From Muscardinus avellanarius (taxonomy: Eukaryota; Chordata; Mammalia; Rodentia; Gliridae), in contig OY726571.1 in assembly GCA_963383645.1 (NCBI GenBank), positions 82,637,388 to 82,701,387 of the forward strand: a stretch of DNA of 64,000 bases, in the 5' to 3' direction. The notes below the pieces were generated by a model. The model ran no database searches. It saw only the letters and a program-made list of their open reading frames with translations, and was not told the origin of the DNA. The position numbers and the translations under genes are program-made. Shown here piece by piece: positions 23,045 to 33,902 of this stretch. Each line of letters begins with the position of its first letter. Positions within the stretch are counted from its first letter, which is position 1.

Positions 23045-23159
23045 TGGGGTATTGTTTTCTGAATCCAAACAACCCCCCAAAGTTTCCTCATGCCTTTGTG
23101 TGTAGTGCTGGGGCTCAGAAAATGATTCTCCAAAGTATGATGCTTTGGCGTGATGAACA

Positions 23160-23192
23160 CGTTGTTGTTGTTGTTGTTGTTGTTGTTATTGT
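23160..23192. repeat. (GTT)n microsatellite
   Basis: About ten GTT units. Being a triplet run, it leaves an overlapping 183-codon plus-strand frame open by chance. Confidence 0.95.
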
Positions 23193-24069
23193 TTTTCAAA
23201 ATGTAGATACTGTTTACTTTAAGCAAGGGTCCGGGACCAGGAAACACAGCACACATTTCAGAGATGAGACTTTTCGCCTCCTAGTCAAGCACCAGCATCA
23301 TGCACACAGCCTCATGTTAGTAAGAATGATGCCCCTGTGGGACCCGCTCAAAGACGAGGCCCTCCTCTGTGTGATCGCCTGTCTTATTGTCTTCACCACT
23401 GCAATTCCAGCCAGCTCGATGGTGCCTCCCGGACCTTCCCCTGCGCCAGAACAGCAGGCTGTGATCAACTTTGAAAGACAGAAAATGGGAGGACCTTGGG
23501 AGTCACCTTAGAATCAAGTCTCTGATTTTTTGTTGTTTATCCCCTCCCCCAAACATGGAGCGGGGGACTTTTATCCAAAATTCCCTATTATCTACCCGAA
23601 GACCCTCAAAAGGACACAACTGCCTTGGATCACAATTGCCTTCCCTTCCCAAGATTTTATTAACCAAGGAAATTTAAACATACACCACAGGAAGGAAGAC
23701 TGAAGGAAGCTACCACATGGAGACACACTTGTCACCAGTAGTGGTCTGTTGTTCTTCAAATAGTTTACAGACTGCTGTTCGTTCTTTGGGTCCATTCATT
23801 TCTCCTGAAAAAAACATTTACTGTCCTTCAAAATTGCCCACATTCACCCATTTCCCTCCCCCTATGTGAGAGGGTATATATATATATATTTCTGAATTCC
23901 ATTGGGTTTATTGGGGAGTCCTGAGTGGACTTATGCACATCACTAAATGTGCACAACTTCTCTCAGTCTGTTTACTGTGGTTCACTTCGGCGAATCTTTA
24001 AAGGGCAGAGGGAAAATTCCCCCTCAACCCCGGCAAGAGTCGATTCACTGCCTCTCCCAGTTCCTGCCA
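23193..24069. other. low-copy sequence
   Basis: Contains the 3' half of the open frame 22960-23511 (+), whose last 100 codons are outside repeats; see findings. A (TA)n stub lies at about 23875-23890. Confidence 0.4.
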
Positions 24070-24200
24070 ACCTCGGCTCTATTATTGTTGCTATAGATTT
24101 GCTTGTTTAGAACGTCATATAAATGGAGTTATGTGGTGCGTAGTGTTTGGAGCGTATTTTGCATCACCTAGTACATTTACGAGACTCACCCATGACTCCC
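24070..24200 (-). mobile_element. L1M fragment (reverse)
   Basis: Contains tttagaacgtcatataaatg and gactcacccatgact, a weak match to the complement of the L1M 3' region. Confidence 0.5.
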
Positions 24201-24848
24201 AGACTTCCTATGAGATCATTAAACCTCCTGAATGAGGAAATCGGTTAATCCTGCCAGCTGAGCTTCCCATCCCTTGCAGTTCGTAGTAACTCTTAGTAGA
24301 TGTGATAATGGATGTCACTTGAAATTTTTATCATTCTTCAAGACCTCAATGTCAGTGACTTTAAGGAGCTTTCCATGAGAGTTCTGCCCCCAATCAGTTA
24401 TGATTTGTCCTTTTTGAATCCGTGTGGCATATTACAGCTCCAACGGGACACTCGCATTCTTCTCTGTGATATGGATAATTATGTCCATCCATCCCACTGC
24501 TTCCCATCAGTTACCTGCTAGGCTTCTTACGGCCAAGAGCTTTCTTCTTTCCCCATGAGACCTCAGGGTTCTGTACCTGGCTAGCTGTTGGTCTGATTTG
24601 GATCCTGTGACTTTTCCAGATCGTTGTTCTTTCTGCTCCGGTCACCGTCCTGTGCCTGTGCTGTGCTCTCTCTCGCCCCAGTGGCCCCACAGGGTGCAGC
24701 AGGCCATGGTGTTTTTTTGGGGGGTGCGCTCACACATGATCTAATTCATAATGGGAAAGAATGCTAGATGTCTGGAGGTGCTCTCTGGCCCACACATCAC
24801 AGGTTGGCTCAGAACGAACTTCTCAGCAGATGTAGCTAAGAACTCTTC
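24201..24848. other. low-copy sequence
   Basis: No repeat family or gene recognised. Confidence 0.4.
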
Positions 24849-24939
24849 CAGCGGTCTCCACCTGCGGTCTCTACCAGCAGTCTCCACCAGCGGTCTCTAC
24901 CAGCAGTCCCAACCAGCGGTCTCCACCAGCCGTCTTCCC
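24849..24939. repeat. 13-bp minisatellite, 7 units
   Basis: Seven head-to-tail units of the type cagcggtctccac, each exactly 13 bases, with one to four substitutions and no length changes. A 13-base unit shifts frame each repeat, so it is not protein-coding selection. Confidence 0.93.
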
Positions 24940-25204
24940 CAAACTTTGTTTTGGTCTCTCAGAGACGGACTCTCTTGAGAAATCAAGCATGTGGTGTGCA
25001 GCTACTACTAGCTATTACATGCGAAAATGGATCCTACATCGCCCCCAGAAAATAAATCTTGTTATTTTGCTATAAGACTTCTCTGAATCTCTCTGTAATA
25101 ACCTTGTGGCTTGTGGATCCCCACCAGAGGGATACAGTACCCAGCATTTTCCAGATATATTCAGTCAACAACCCTGCCCCCAGTTAAAAACTTTTATATT
25201 GCCT
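24940..25204. other. low-copy sequence
   Basis: Nothing recognised. Confidence 0.4.
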
Positions 25205-25396
25205 GGAGTTTTGTGCTGCGTATCTGAAACCCTAGTCCTAAGACCGGAGGGTTGCAGGTTTGAGGACAGCCTCAGCAACCGAGCAAGACTCTTAGCAAAC
25301 TCTCAAGACTCAGTTTCAAAACAAACAAACAAAAAATAATGCCTGGAGTACCTCAGAGGTAAAATGCCCCTGGATCCAATCCTCATTATCACTAAA
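25205..25396 (+). mobile_element. old, decayed B1-dID SINE
   Basis: Recognisable by gaggacagcctcagcaac, an ID-like box (gcctggagtacctcagaggt) and an AAAC/AAAT tail. One of the most diverged copies. Confidence 0.75.
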
Positions 25397-25719
25397 TAAA
25401 TAAGTAAATAAATAACTTGTTGTTATTGAAGTGATTATAGATTCACAGGCAAACGTGGAAGGAAAGACCTGGGTTTGATCCCAATTTCTGCTTGTCGTTG
25501 GAGCAATTTGCAGGACTCTAAGATATCCTGAAACTGCCTTCAAGAACTGTACACTACTTTTTACTTAAGATTTTCTGTTTCCAAATCGACAAAGAGAATC
25601 TATTCCCCACCAGCTAACGGAGGCTCTTCTCCTGTAGCAACGAATGGCTGCATTCCTCTGTGAAGAGCATACACAGCTGCGCTTTTCAAGTTTAGCTTCC
25701 CCATTCCGGGGCCAGACCA
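25397..25719. other. low-copy sequence
   Basis: Nothing recognised. Confidence 0.4.
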
Positions 25720-25734
25720 GGAACTTGTATTTTT

Positions 25735-25950
25735 TTTTTTTTTTTTTTAGTGGTACTAGGGGTGGAACCCAGGGGCTTTCTACCTCCAGGCTATACTCCC
25801 AGACCTATTTTATATTTTATTTGGAAACAGGGTCTCAGTAAGTTGCTGAAAGCCTTACTAAGTAGCTGAGGCTGGCTTCGAACCTATGTGATCCTCCTGT
25901 CTCAGCCTCCCAAGCGCGGGGATTACAAGCGTGCGCCACCACGCCCGGCT
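25735..25950 (-). mobile_element. B1-dID SINE with TSD
   Basis: Full reversed dimer with a T-rich start, ending cgcccggct. Flanks ggaacttgtattttt (25720-25734) and ggaacatgtattttt (25951-25965) differ at one base. Confidence 0.93.
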
Positions 25951-25965
25951 GGAACATGTATTTTT

Positions 25966-26329
25966 AAAACCTTCTGCAGCTGCCTCAGGCAAATGCAAAC
26001 CCAACCGAAGCACTGGTATTTGGGAGTCGGGCGTGTTAAACAGCATATGCCTCCTAAATGTCTTGTCATTGACCCTGGCAATCAGACACAGGTGAGCAAG
26101 CCCTAATTACAGAGAGGCCAAGGGCTGAGAGGGGGTAATGAGAGAGAAGAACCGGCTGAACACAGCGTTCGGCGCTGCAGTGCTGCCCTCCTGACTGCCA
26201 CTTGCCCGAGAGGAATTGCTACCCAAGGGAAGGCTGAGAGGATGGCGCTCCTTACACCACACTTAAGGGAGGCCTCCTCTGCGGTCAAAGCCTACCACAC
26301 ACATCCCGGGCTTCTCCTCGCCTCTGAGC
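25966..26329. other. low-copy sequence
   Basis: Nothing recognised. Confidence 0.4.
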
Positions 26330-26500
26330 CTCTCTCTTCCCTCCTTCCCCTCCAGCCCTCTTCTCCCATAGACCCAACGACATCAGCCTGGTCCTCTTCC
26401 CCAGCGTTATACCCTGTCCTACCTTTGCATATATTGTGCCTGTTGTCAGGCACACCCTTTCTTACCTTTCTGTAGAAACCCTCAGCTGGAAATTCCAACC
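26330..26500 (+). mobile_element. L2 LINE fragment
   Basis: Pyrimidine-rich stretch with cctttgcatatattgtgcct, like the L2 3' region. Tentative. Confidence 0.4.
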
Positions 26501-26916
26501 AGAATTCACCACCCCTTCTCCTGTGCTTTCTCAGCCATTTTTTTTTAAATTCGGTCCAGCAAGGACCAGCAACCCAACTCAGATGAACTTATACCCAAAC
26601 GAACAACTTCCAGGCCAAACTAAAAAGAGCAGGGATGCACAGAAAAGAGTTGACTGCTATCAACAATTCCAGCTCCTCTCCAAGGTCACATTGTCTCAAA
26701 CTCTGGTCAGGGCGCCAGGTTCAAACTGTGATCTACAGCTTCACAACTGGGTGTCAAGGTGGGGGTGGCTTTGCACTTTCAGCAACAGTTTAGCGAGCCC
26801 TGGGAAGGCCCCTCGGACCCTCACTGTGGTGAGGAGCAGAAGGCAGTAGGATTGGTGTGGGCCGGGGCCAGAGTATTCTGTGTTCGGCAGCAGACCCCAC
26901 TCGAATCACAAGATGA
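26501..26916. other. low-copy sequence
   Basis: Open frames up to 137 codons without domains. No gene called. Confidence 0.4.
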
Positions 26917-27120
26917 AGCTGGGTACAGCTGTACACACCTTTAATCTCAGGACTCAGGAGGCGGAGGCAGGAGGATGGCAAGTTGGAGGCCAGAGTCAGC
27001 AATTTAGTAAGATCCTGTCTCAAATAAAAAGCTGGAAGGGCTGGTGATGTGGCTGTGTGGAAGAGCACTTGCCTACCAGGCATAAGGCTCTGGGTTCATT
27101 CTCCAGTGCTCCAAGACAAG
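26917..27120 (+). mobile_element. B1-ID dimer with full ID half
   Basis: The ID half is unusually complete (gtggaagagcacttgcctac then ggcataaggctctgggttc), retaining the tRNA-like loop most copies here lack. It may represent an older form of the dimer. Confidence 0.85.
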
Positions 27121-27294
27121 ACAAACTGAAAAGCCTTCAAACCGCAAGGTGGGGGCAGGGGGACAGGAGGCTGGGGCCACAGGGAGGGGAAAGGGAAGTT
27201 GTGAGGCGAAGATTAAGGGTTAGCTGTCAATGACAGGATGGCTCCACCTCTGCTAGAAACAGATCACACCTGACTTATTTGGACACTGAACAGT
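27121..27294. other. low-copy sequence
   Basis: Nothing recognised. Confidence 0.35.
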
Positions 27295-27410
27295 GTCCTC
27301 TCCCACTGGACTGTGAGCTCCATACTGGCAAATGCCTGCTTCTGTTGGTGTTTCTGCTATCCCGGAGCAGGGCACAGACGCAGCGATGCCTCTTACCCAG
27401 CAGGCCTCGA
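27295..27410 (+). mobile_element. L2 LINE fragment
   Basis: gactgtgagctcc followed by gagcagggcacag resembles the L2 3' end. Short and diverged. Confidence 0.45.
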
Positions 27411-27950
27411 TGTATTTCTTGAGCCGAATAATCGTTCATATTTTTCTGCGTCACAATTCAAGATCACGTAGGATCATCACACGCCCTTACTGAAATTTGG
27501 GGTGATGTAAAGGGGAGCTGAGGGTGAGTGCGTCCCCACGGTCATCTTTCCCCTACAGACTCGCCGACCTGCCTTCAGCCTAGCACTCATTCTCTAAGGA
27601 AGATTACGCAATAAAGCCAAAATGTACTGTCAAAGCACCTGGATGCTTCTTTGCTAAATTTGTATCTATTAAAGATTAAATGATCAGACAGTGCTTTATT
27701 TGGGGTTAGTATAGTCAGGGTAATGACTATGAAAACATTTTTATAGGTTTTCAACTTGCCAAGCTCAATATTGCTCTATTTCTGTGAGTGCCAGGCCTCC
27801 CTCCTTTTTTCCTATGGCAGCACTATATAAAGCATTTGACAATATTCTGATAAACTATTAACTCAAAGGAGAGATGTCATATCAGACATATTGTCCCAGG
27901 CTCTTTGGGAAAAAATTCATATCAATGAATAATAGTCATGTTTTTAAAAT
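27411..27950. other. low-copy sequence
   Basis: Nothing recognised. Confidence 0.4.
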
Positions 27951-28046
27951 ATTACATATATAGGTATGTATGTATATTTATATGTATGTATTTATGTGTA
28001 AATGTGTATATATACCTATGTGTGTATACATGTATATGTATGTACT
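27951..28046. repeat. (TATG)n-rich tract
   Basis: Imperfect TATG/TGTA units produce a spurious Y/M/C-rich frame. Confidence 0.85.
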
Positions 28047-28305
28047 GCTATATACTCAAGGCCTACACAATGGGAAGGGGGTGGCTGGAAGTAGAGGTCC
28101 CTTCCTCTGGACCAACAAGTTGGGTGCTATCCTTGGGCCTATTCCCCTCTTTAGCCCTCATCCCTGATCTGCGGATTCCTCTTCTTAAATTCCAAACCAA
28201 CTTTGTCTCCTCATCTTTATCACACTGGCCCTTTAGTCTGGGCCTGCATCACCTTCTTAGACCAGAGGGTTGCAAATGTTTCCTCTTAGGACCAGATAGT
28301 AAAGG

Positions 28306-28932
28306 CAGTCATGCACTGAGTATCGCCACTTCGGTCAACAATGGACAACATATATGATGGTGGCCCCAGTAAGAATATAATGGGCTCAAAGAGTGCCTGT
28401 GGTCTAGTGACAGCATCCTGATGCCCAGAAAAACACATTGCTCACAAGTTTACATTGATGCTGGTATAAACACACTTACTGTGCTGCCAGTCATATAAAA
28501 GTATAGCATGTACAATTATGTGCGATATGTAATACTTGATAATGACAATAAGTTACAAGATTACAAGTTTATTTATTTATTTATTATGGTAATGGGAATT
28601 TGAATCCAGGGGCATTCTTTCTCCAAGCTACAGCTACACCCCAAGCCCTTTTTATTTTTATCCTTTGAAACAGAGTCTTACTAGGTTCTGAGAGTCTTGT
28701 TAAGTGACAGAGGCTGGCCTTGAACCTTCCATCCTCCTGTTTTAGCCTCCCGAGTACTAGGATTACAGGCACGTGCCACCACGCCCAGATTACTTTTTTC
28801 GTTTTAGAGTGTATTCCTGCTCATAGAAACAAGTTTTCTGTGAAATAGTTTGTGTAAGGACATTCTACAATGTTCACACAACAATGTAGCCTAAGATGCA
28901 TTCCTCAGAATGAACCCTGTCATTAAGCGGCA
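28306..28932 (+). mobile_element. Tigger-like DNA transposon, split by a SINE
   Basis: Starts cagtcatgcactgag and ends near ccctgtcattaagcggc. Internal words gtggccccagtaag, gctgccagtcatataaaagt and tacttgataatgacaataa match a pogo/Tigger-type eutherian MITE I remember with a CAGTCATG terminus. Related to 47908-48442. Name not certain. Confidence 0.7.
28565..28786 (-). mobile_element. B1-dID SINE within the Tigger-like element
   Basis: Full reversed dimer. Flanked by agattac at 28558-28564 and 28787-28793. Confidence 0.9.
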
Positions 28933-28940
28933 CAGGACGG

Positions 28941-29086
28941 CAGTTTTAGGCTTTGTGGGCATACAGTCTCTGTTCCAAATACTCCTATCAGGAGGACTCA
29001 AGCAACCACAGCCAACAAGTGAACAGGTGTGGCTGTGTTCCAGTGCTCCACAGTGTGGGCCGGGGCCTCCGGCTACCTCTGGATAG
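28941..29086 (+). mobile_element. hAT-type MITE fragment
   Basis: ttttaggctttgtgggc, cagtctctgttcc and gtgtggctgtgttccagtg follow the hAT MITE order noted at 9081-9265, in the opposite orientation. Confidence 0.7.
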
Positions 29087-29934
29087 TATCCATCAACCAC
29101 TTATGCCCTGTTGTTGGCCTGTGTTTTATTCATTATAACCCCAGGCTAATACAGAGTGTCTGGAACCTAAGAGAAATTCCATAAAAGTTTGATGAAAAGA
29201 ATGAACGAGGCCCCTCGCCACACTTGCATACCTATGATATCATTGTATAACTCAGCCGCCAAATGTTATTTCCAATTTCATTAGCTCAAGATCAAAGATT
29301 TGGAACTCTCTTGGGATTTACTGAAAACTAGAAACTATCTCCTTTCTCCTTTCTGACAGCACAACCTGTGTATTAACTTACTGTGCTATGCACAGTTGTT
29401 CAAGAAATAGAGAACTTGGCATCTCTTACTGTGGCCTTTTACAGCACATCTCTCTTGGTGAGGGTAAGTGTGGTTAAGTCTGATCAGGGTGTAAAAGAAA
29501 TGTTTTGTATTTTTGTTTAAACAAGCGCATCTCAGACATAAGAGATGATGTAAAGGTCTGAAGCTGGCAGGAAGAATATCATATTATTAAATTCTGTGTT
29601 TGGGCAGACATAGTTTGCATACCTTCAAGCTTAATCATTCTTGGAAGATAGAACGCCTTACCTTATTACTCTAAGTTGCAGTGAAAAGGCTGAGCTTTGA
29701 CTGTTTGCTTTTATAAAGAAGGGCTTCCAAGGGCCACACAGTTTCCCTCTGTCTAAACATAATTTGTGGAGGGGGTGTGGTGTTTGCTCCTTGGGACTAG
29801 CGTGAAGCTTGGTTATCCTACAAGGGGGTGGGCATGCCACATCCAGGACGCACTTCTGAGTTTGAATAGGATTTGGATAAATTATCCACCAGCAACATTA
29901 ACCAGCTTTTCCAGGACACTCTGCTTCCCTTGTG
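29087..29934. other. low-copy sequence
   Basis: No gene or repeat family recognised. Confidence 0.45.
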
Positions 29935-30018
29935 TATGTGGTGCTGAGAATGGAACCCAGGGCCTTGGGCATGCTAGGCGAACACCTTACCACCGAGCTA
30001 CACCCTAGTCCCCAGCCC
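29935..30018 (-). mobile_element. ID element (monomer)
   Basis: On the minus strand it reads ggctggggactagggtgtag then ctcggtggtaaggtg, the tRNA-Ala-like ID core with A and B box positions. No B1 half is attached, so it is a free ID SINE. Confidence 0.88.
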
Positions 30019-30400
30019 AACACTGTGATTTTACAAAAACTATTAGAAGATTGCAGAGACAAAATGCCACCCAGACAGGCAAACTGGGTTTGTGGCTAGA
30101 CCCCTAATATATCTATCTGCAAACCACAGGAGCCAGCTAAGAGACAGCTCTAGATTTTACCAGCTGGTGAGAGCCAATTGTGCACCCCTCTTCCCTGTGA
30201 CTTCACACTGGTGGCTTTGAGTCAGTGATGAGAAGATTATGTACACAATGAAATCGGGCATGTGATGGGAATCCAAACTTTTGGTCCTGGAAGACTGATG
30301 TTTACTTTCTTAACATACCACTGACAACTTTCCTTGTAATATTATTTTTTCTCATCCCCTTACCCTGGGATGAGAAGCTCGCTGTTCTTGCTGCACCTCT
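30019..30400. other. low-copy sequence
   Basis: Nothing recognised. Confidence 0.4.
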
Positions 30401-30458
30401 TTTAGTAGCTCCCTAAACTCTCTACATCTCAGTTTTCTCATCTATAAAATGAAGGTTG
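30401..30458 (+). mobile_element. MIR fragment
   Basis: tctcagttttctcatctata aaatg is the conserved MIR 3' core. Truncated by the LTR next to it. Confidence 0.6.
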
Positions 30459-30866
30459 CTATATGATTAGAATGTCCCCACCAGATCTCATGTTAAAATT
30501 TAATCTCCATTTGGAGATATTAAGACATGGAAGTAAGGTGAGACTCTTAAGAGGTGATTGGCTCAAATGACTTTGTCTTTATGAATGGAACAATCCATTC
30601 ATATATTTATGGGCACATAGGCTCTCTCTGGAGTGGCTTTAGTATAAGATTGAGCTCTCTCTGGTATACTTCTCTGTCTTGCCATGCAGTATGTTCACCC
30701 AGCCATGACTCAGCAGGAAGGCCCTTTCAGATGCTGAGAAGATACTGGCTCCAAGCTCTTGAACCTCTCAGCCTCCAGAATCATGATGTAGATAAATCTC
30801 TATATCAACAGAATTAACCGGTCTGTGATATTTGCTTATAACACCAGAAAACAGACCAAGACAGAA
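30459..30866 (+). mobile_element. MaLR-type solo LTR
   Basis: Follows the MaLR LTR order: gattagaatgtccccaccag, aggtgattggctc, tgccatgcag, agcctccagaatcatga, accagaaaacagaccaaga. About 410 bp, diverged, no internal coding region attached. Confidence 0.75.
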
Positions 30867-31828
30867 TTTACAATACATACCTTGCAGAAATGATAAGTGG
30901 ATCAAATTAAAATTTATTTGTATAGATATAGATGGCAGCTTCTAGCTTGTTGCAGTGCTGATAGTATATGCTTATTAAAGGTGGCTATCATTTTCTTTAT
31001 TATTATTGGTTAACTGAAGGAAAAAGGAGGTGGAGATGAGAAGGGTACCAGGAAATTTAGATTTGAAGCCTTGGTAAAACTTTTAGCTCAGAGGCCACTA
31101 AAAAAGGAGGTCAGCATCAGGCATCTGGTCTACCATCGAATCAAAAACATGATAAGAATGAGGAATAGAGGAGGACTGGTTTTGTTCCAGGCTCTCATAT
31201 CACTTCTGCCAGTGACTTTGGGCTTCACTCAACAACCTTCTCCATCAAAGAACACAGTAGAATTAGAAGAGGAACAGCTGTTGCCGAAACCAACTTTGCT
31301 AGACCAACCCACACTGAAGTCCCTGAATGTCCACCCCATAAGGCTGGCGTAAAAGTAATAATATATGGAGCTTACAATGGAGTCGGTGTCTGTGGAAGCA
31401 GGAAGGAATCATATGACGGCTGGAACATGTTTCAAATTGGCTGGCTTTCCACTGGGCTTTGAAAATGAAGCACTTAGCTATGGTAACTGGGTCACTATGG
31501 GCATTCTGAGCAACCACAAAGGAGAGACGCGCTAAGCTCTTGTTTCCTTTCAGGAAGTAGAAAAGATTGCTTCATGTGTGCTTTTACAGGATTGTCATGA
31601 CAATTTAATTGAGTTTTATAACTCTCCCACCATGGGAAAAGCCAAATAATAAAAGGGAAAATGTTTTGTTTTTTTTTAGACACCAGGACTTAGAGTTGTA
31701 TGTGTTTATGTGCTCAGAAGAGACAAGTGAGAAGTTTGCTAACAATGGATTTGTTTCAAATAGTACCATCCACCACTGACATTTAGATATATGTCACTGT
31801 AACAGTTAGGATGCTAAACCAACAGTAC
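30867..31828. other. low-copy sequence
   Basis: Contains a 93-codon open frame (31071-31352, +) with no recognised domain. No gene called. Confidence 0.4.
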
Positions 31829-31935
31829 TATGGTTTAAATATGTCCTCTCCAAATTTCAGGTGTTATCAATATGATAGTCATGCCATATTGGCATATCAT
31901 ATGTTATCAATATGATAGTGTAGTAGTATTAAGTA
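31829..31935 (+). mobile_element. MaLR LTR 5' fragment
   Basis: tatggtttaaatatgtcctc then a tagtagtattaagtag block match the first part of a MaLR LTR. A 15-base piece (gttatcaatatgatag) occurs twice, suggesting slippage. Confidence 0.5.
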
Positions 31936-32218
31936 GGATAATAACTGTAAGCAAAAAATCCAATAAGGTCCACCATTGCTTTCATCCTTAGAAATGTTGA
32001 GTGAATAATCTCCTGCATGAAAACTCCAGTCTTTCAGTAGCACCTGCCTGGTGTGCATCGTTGGAAAGGATCAGGAAGTTCTGTCTGGCCTCATCAAGGA
32101 AGAGTAGTATCAGTAGCTAGTGATGTCTGCCATGCATATGGGAGAAGGCAATGTCAACATATGGACCACAATTTGCCACACTTATCCTGAAGAGGGACCA
32201 GCTTGTTTAGAACTCTTT

Positions 32219-32408
32219 TTTTTTCTGTGTGTGGTACTGGGGTGCCTGGAAACCCTTCTACCTCCAGGCTACACTCCCAGCCCTATTTTTTAATTTTTAT
32301 TTGGAAACAGGGTCTCTTAAGCCAGCGAGGTTGGCTTCGAACCTGCGCGATCCTCCTGTCTCCGCCTCCCAAGCGTGAGGATTACAAGCGTGCACCAGCA
32401 CGCCCGGT
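32219..32408 (-). mobile_element. young-type B1-dID SINE, perfect 16-bp TSD
   Basis: Reversed dimer with tctcttaagccagcgaggtt, ending acgcccgg. TSD ttgtttagaactcttt at 32203-32218 and 32409-32424. It lies in the possible 3' UTR of the coding-like block. Confidence 0.95.
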
Positions 32409-32442
32409 TTGTTTAGAACTCTTTGTTTCCTTAGAAATCATT

Positions 32443-32690
32443 TCAATCAGCTTTTGAAGAGCTAGGCACACCAGCATAGTTCTCATGGGGACTGCTGTGA
32501 GCCTGGAGCTTCTCTAACCTCTCATCCACAAACCACCCTGGGTTGTTCTCTTTCTGATGTTCATACTGTCCCTTGGCCATATTTTTCCAGTGATTGGCAT
32601 GAGTATTTGCTCTAGGAATAAATGCTGCTGGGTGCCAGTACCGTCTGGGGAAGAGACTTGATTTTATTATGGAAGGTCTAATGTGTTCTT
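32443..32690 (-). pseudogene. coding-like block, protein unassigned
   Basis: On the minus strand about 83 codons read open to a TGA at 32443-32445. The composition is protein-like, with words such as RRYWHPAAFIPR, KENNPGWFVDERLEKLQ and HENYAGV and little low complexity. The reading frame is blocked just upstream (near 32700), and no start codon defines a full protein. It could be the last exon of a gene: a pyrimidine-rich tract ends in AG at about 32645-32655 in minus-strand sense. It could equally be a 5'-broken processed gene copy. The DNA continuing to about 31985 on the same strand would be 3' UTR and is cut by a SINE at 32219-32408. No poly(A) tail is visible. I do not recognise the protein. 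Confidence 0.35.
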
Positions 32691-32699
32691 CAAATACTT

Positions 32700-33009
32700 A
32701 TTTCACCTGTGATGTCCACACTGGGTGAACTTGCTCTTGTTTTGGTCCTGAGATCTAGGGATATTTGGTTTAATTGTATGTATTACAGGCTGAAAGAGTA
32801 GCTGAGTCATTTGGCCCTGCCGAGAGCATATAACTGCAAAGAACATCATTAACAGTAAGCATAGATTATAACCACAATGATTATCACCACTAATAATAAG
32901 TAACAAAATAGAATAAGCTTCACAGTTCACAAAACACCTCTGTGTACATATCACTGCTTAAGTGTCAAGAGTGACAAGTCTATGAATTAGTTACTATGGG
33001 TAATAGCAG
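32700..33009. other. low-copy sequence
   Basis: An 83-codon minus-strand frame (32703-32954) ends just upstream of the coding-like block in a different frame. It may be related or chance. Confidence 0.35.
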
Positions 33010-33104
33010 GAGCTACCTTTTATTGAGTGTTTACAACCTTCCAGTCATCGTACTAAGTCTTCATATATGTTAATTAACATTTGCATTAATGCTCTGAGGG
33101 AAGT

Positions 33105-33135
<31 letters not shown>

Positions 33136-33592
33136 CTTATTTATCTTTACTGGGGATTGAAGCTAAGGACATGCTACCTCTAAGCTATACCTCCTGCCCT
33201 TTTTTTTTTTTTACTTTTTATTCTTTTGCTGTACTAGGGATAAAACTCAGGGGAATTCTATCTCCAAGATACACCCCTCAGCCCTATATTTTTAATTTTT
33301 AATTTTTAAACAATATCTCACTAAGTTGCATAAGGCCTCACTAAGTAGCTGAGGCTGTTCGTGAACCAGGATCCTCCTGTCTCAGGCTTCCAATTACTGA
33401 GATTACAAGTGTACGCCACCATGCCTGACATTATTTTATTTTTAGATAGGGTCTCACTAACTTGATGAGGCTATCCTTGAAGTCTAAAGAACTGAAGTAA
33501 CTTCCCCAAGATCACGTTACTTGTAAACAGTAGATACTATACTCAGATACATGTCTGTCTCATTCTAAAATCTGAGACTTTACACCTTCTAT
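33010..33592 (+). mobile_element. MIR split by stacked SINEs
   Basis: MIR-like left part 33010-33103 (ccttttattgagtgtttac, gtactaagtcttc) and right part 33481-33592 (gaagtaacttccccaagatc, actcagatacatgtctgtct) flank a stack of reversed SINEs. Confidence 0.7.
33104..33480 (-). mobile_element. stack of B1-dID SINE pieces
   Basis: A (TTTA)n tail with an ID half (33104-33200), a second full reversed dimer (about 33201-33429) and a third B1 scrap (33430-33480), all in one orientation. Confidence 0.8.
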
Positions 33593-33863
33593 TCTGGTGC
33601 CACTTATTGCTATTTTTATTTTAATGTTATTATTCTAAATTTTGGTAAATGGAGGAAACTGAGGTCTAATGATTGGAAATTCCTCAAAGGTAAAAGGCAG
33701 AGCCACCTATGACTTCTTTTTCCATTAACTGAAGGGCTGAAGACAGATGATTGGTGCTACAAAAAAAAAAAAAAAAAAAAAAGCTTATAGCTTCCTGAAA
33801 CATTAGGAGATTGGGATTCCATTACTTAATTGCCTAATTCATCATATGTTATCTTCCTTTCAG
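33593..33863. other. low-copy sequence with A-run
   Basis: A weak MIR-like stretch (gaggaaactgaggtctaatg) at about 33650, and an A20 run at 33762-33782. Confidence 0.4.
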
Positions 33864-33902
33864 GTTTCCAAGCAGAATACTACACAGTCCAGTGGGAAAA
33901 CG
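33864..33902 (+). CDS. possible 39-bp exon, weak
   Basis: A pyrimidine-rich acceptor (ttatcttcctttcag) precedes a 39-base block followed by a moderate donor (gtaggc). The block is open in phase 0 (VSKQNTTQSSGKT), which would join in frame to the exon-like block at 38516. The donor is not strong and the block is short, so chance is likely. Confidence 0.15.

Noticed and set aside
24849..24939. 13-bp tandem array considered as a CRISPR-like array
   Set aside because: Contiguous short units without unique spacers, in mammalian DNA: a minisatellite.
26917..27120. ID halves considered as tRNA genes
   Set aside because: They are SINE-embedded tRNA-Ala-like segments without a full cloverleaf or independent context.
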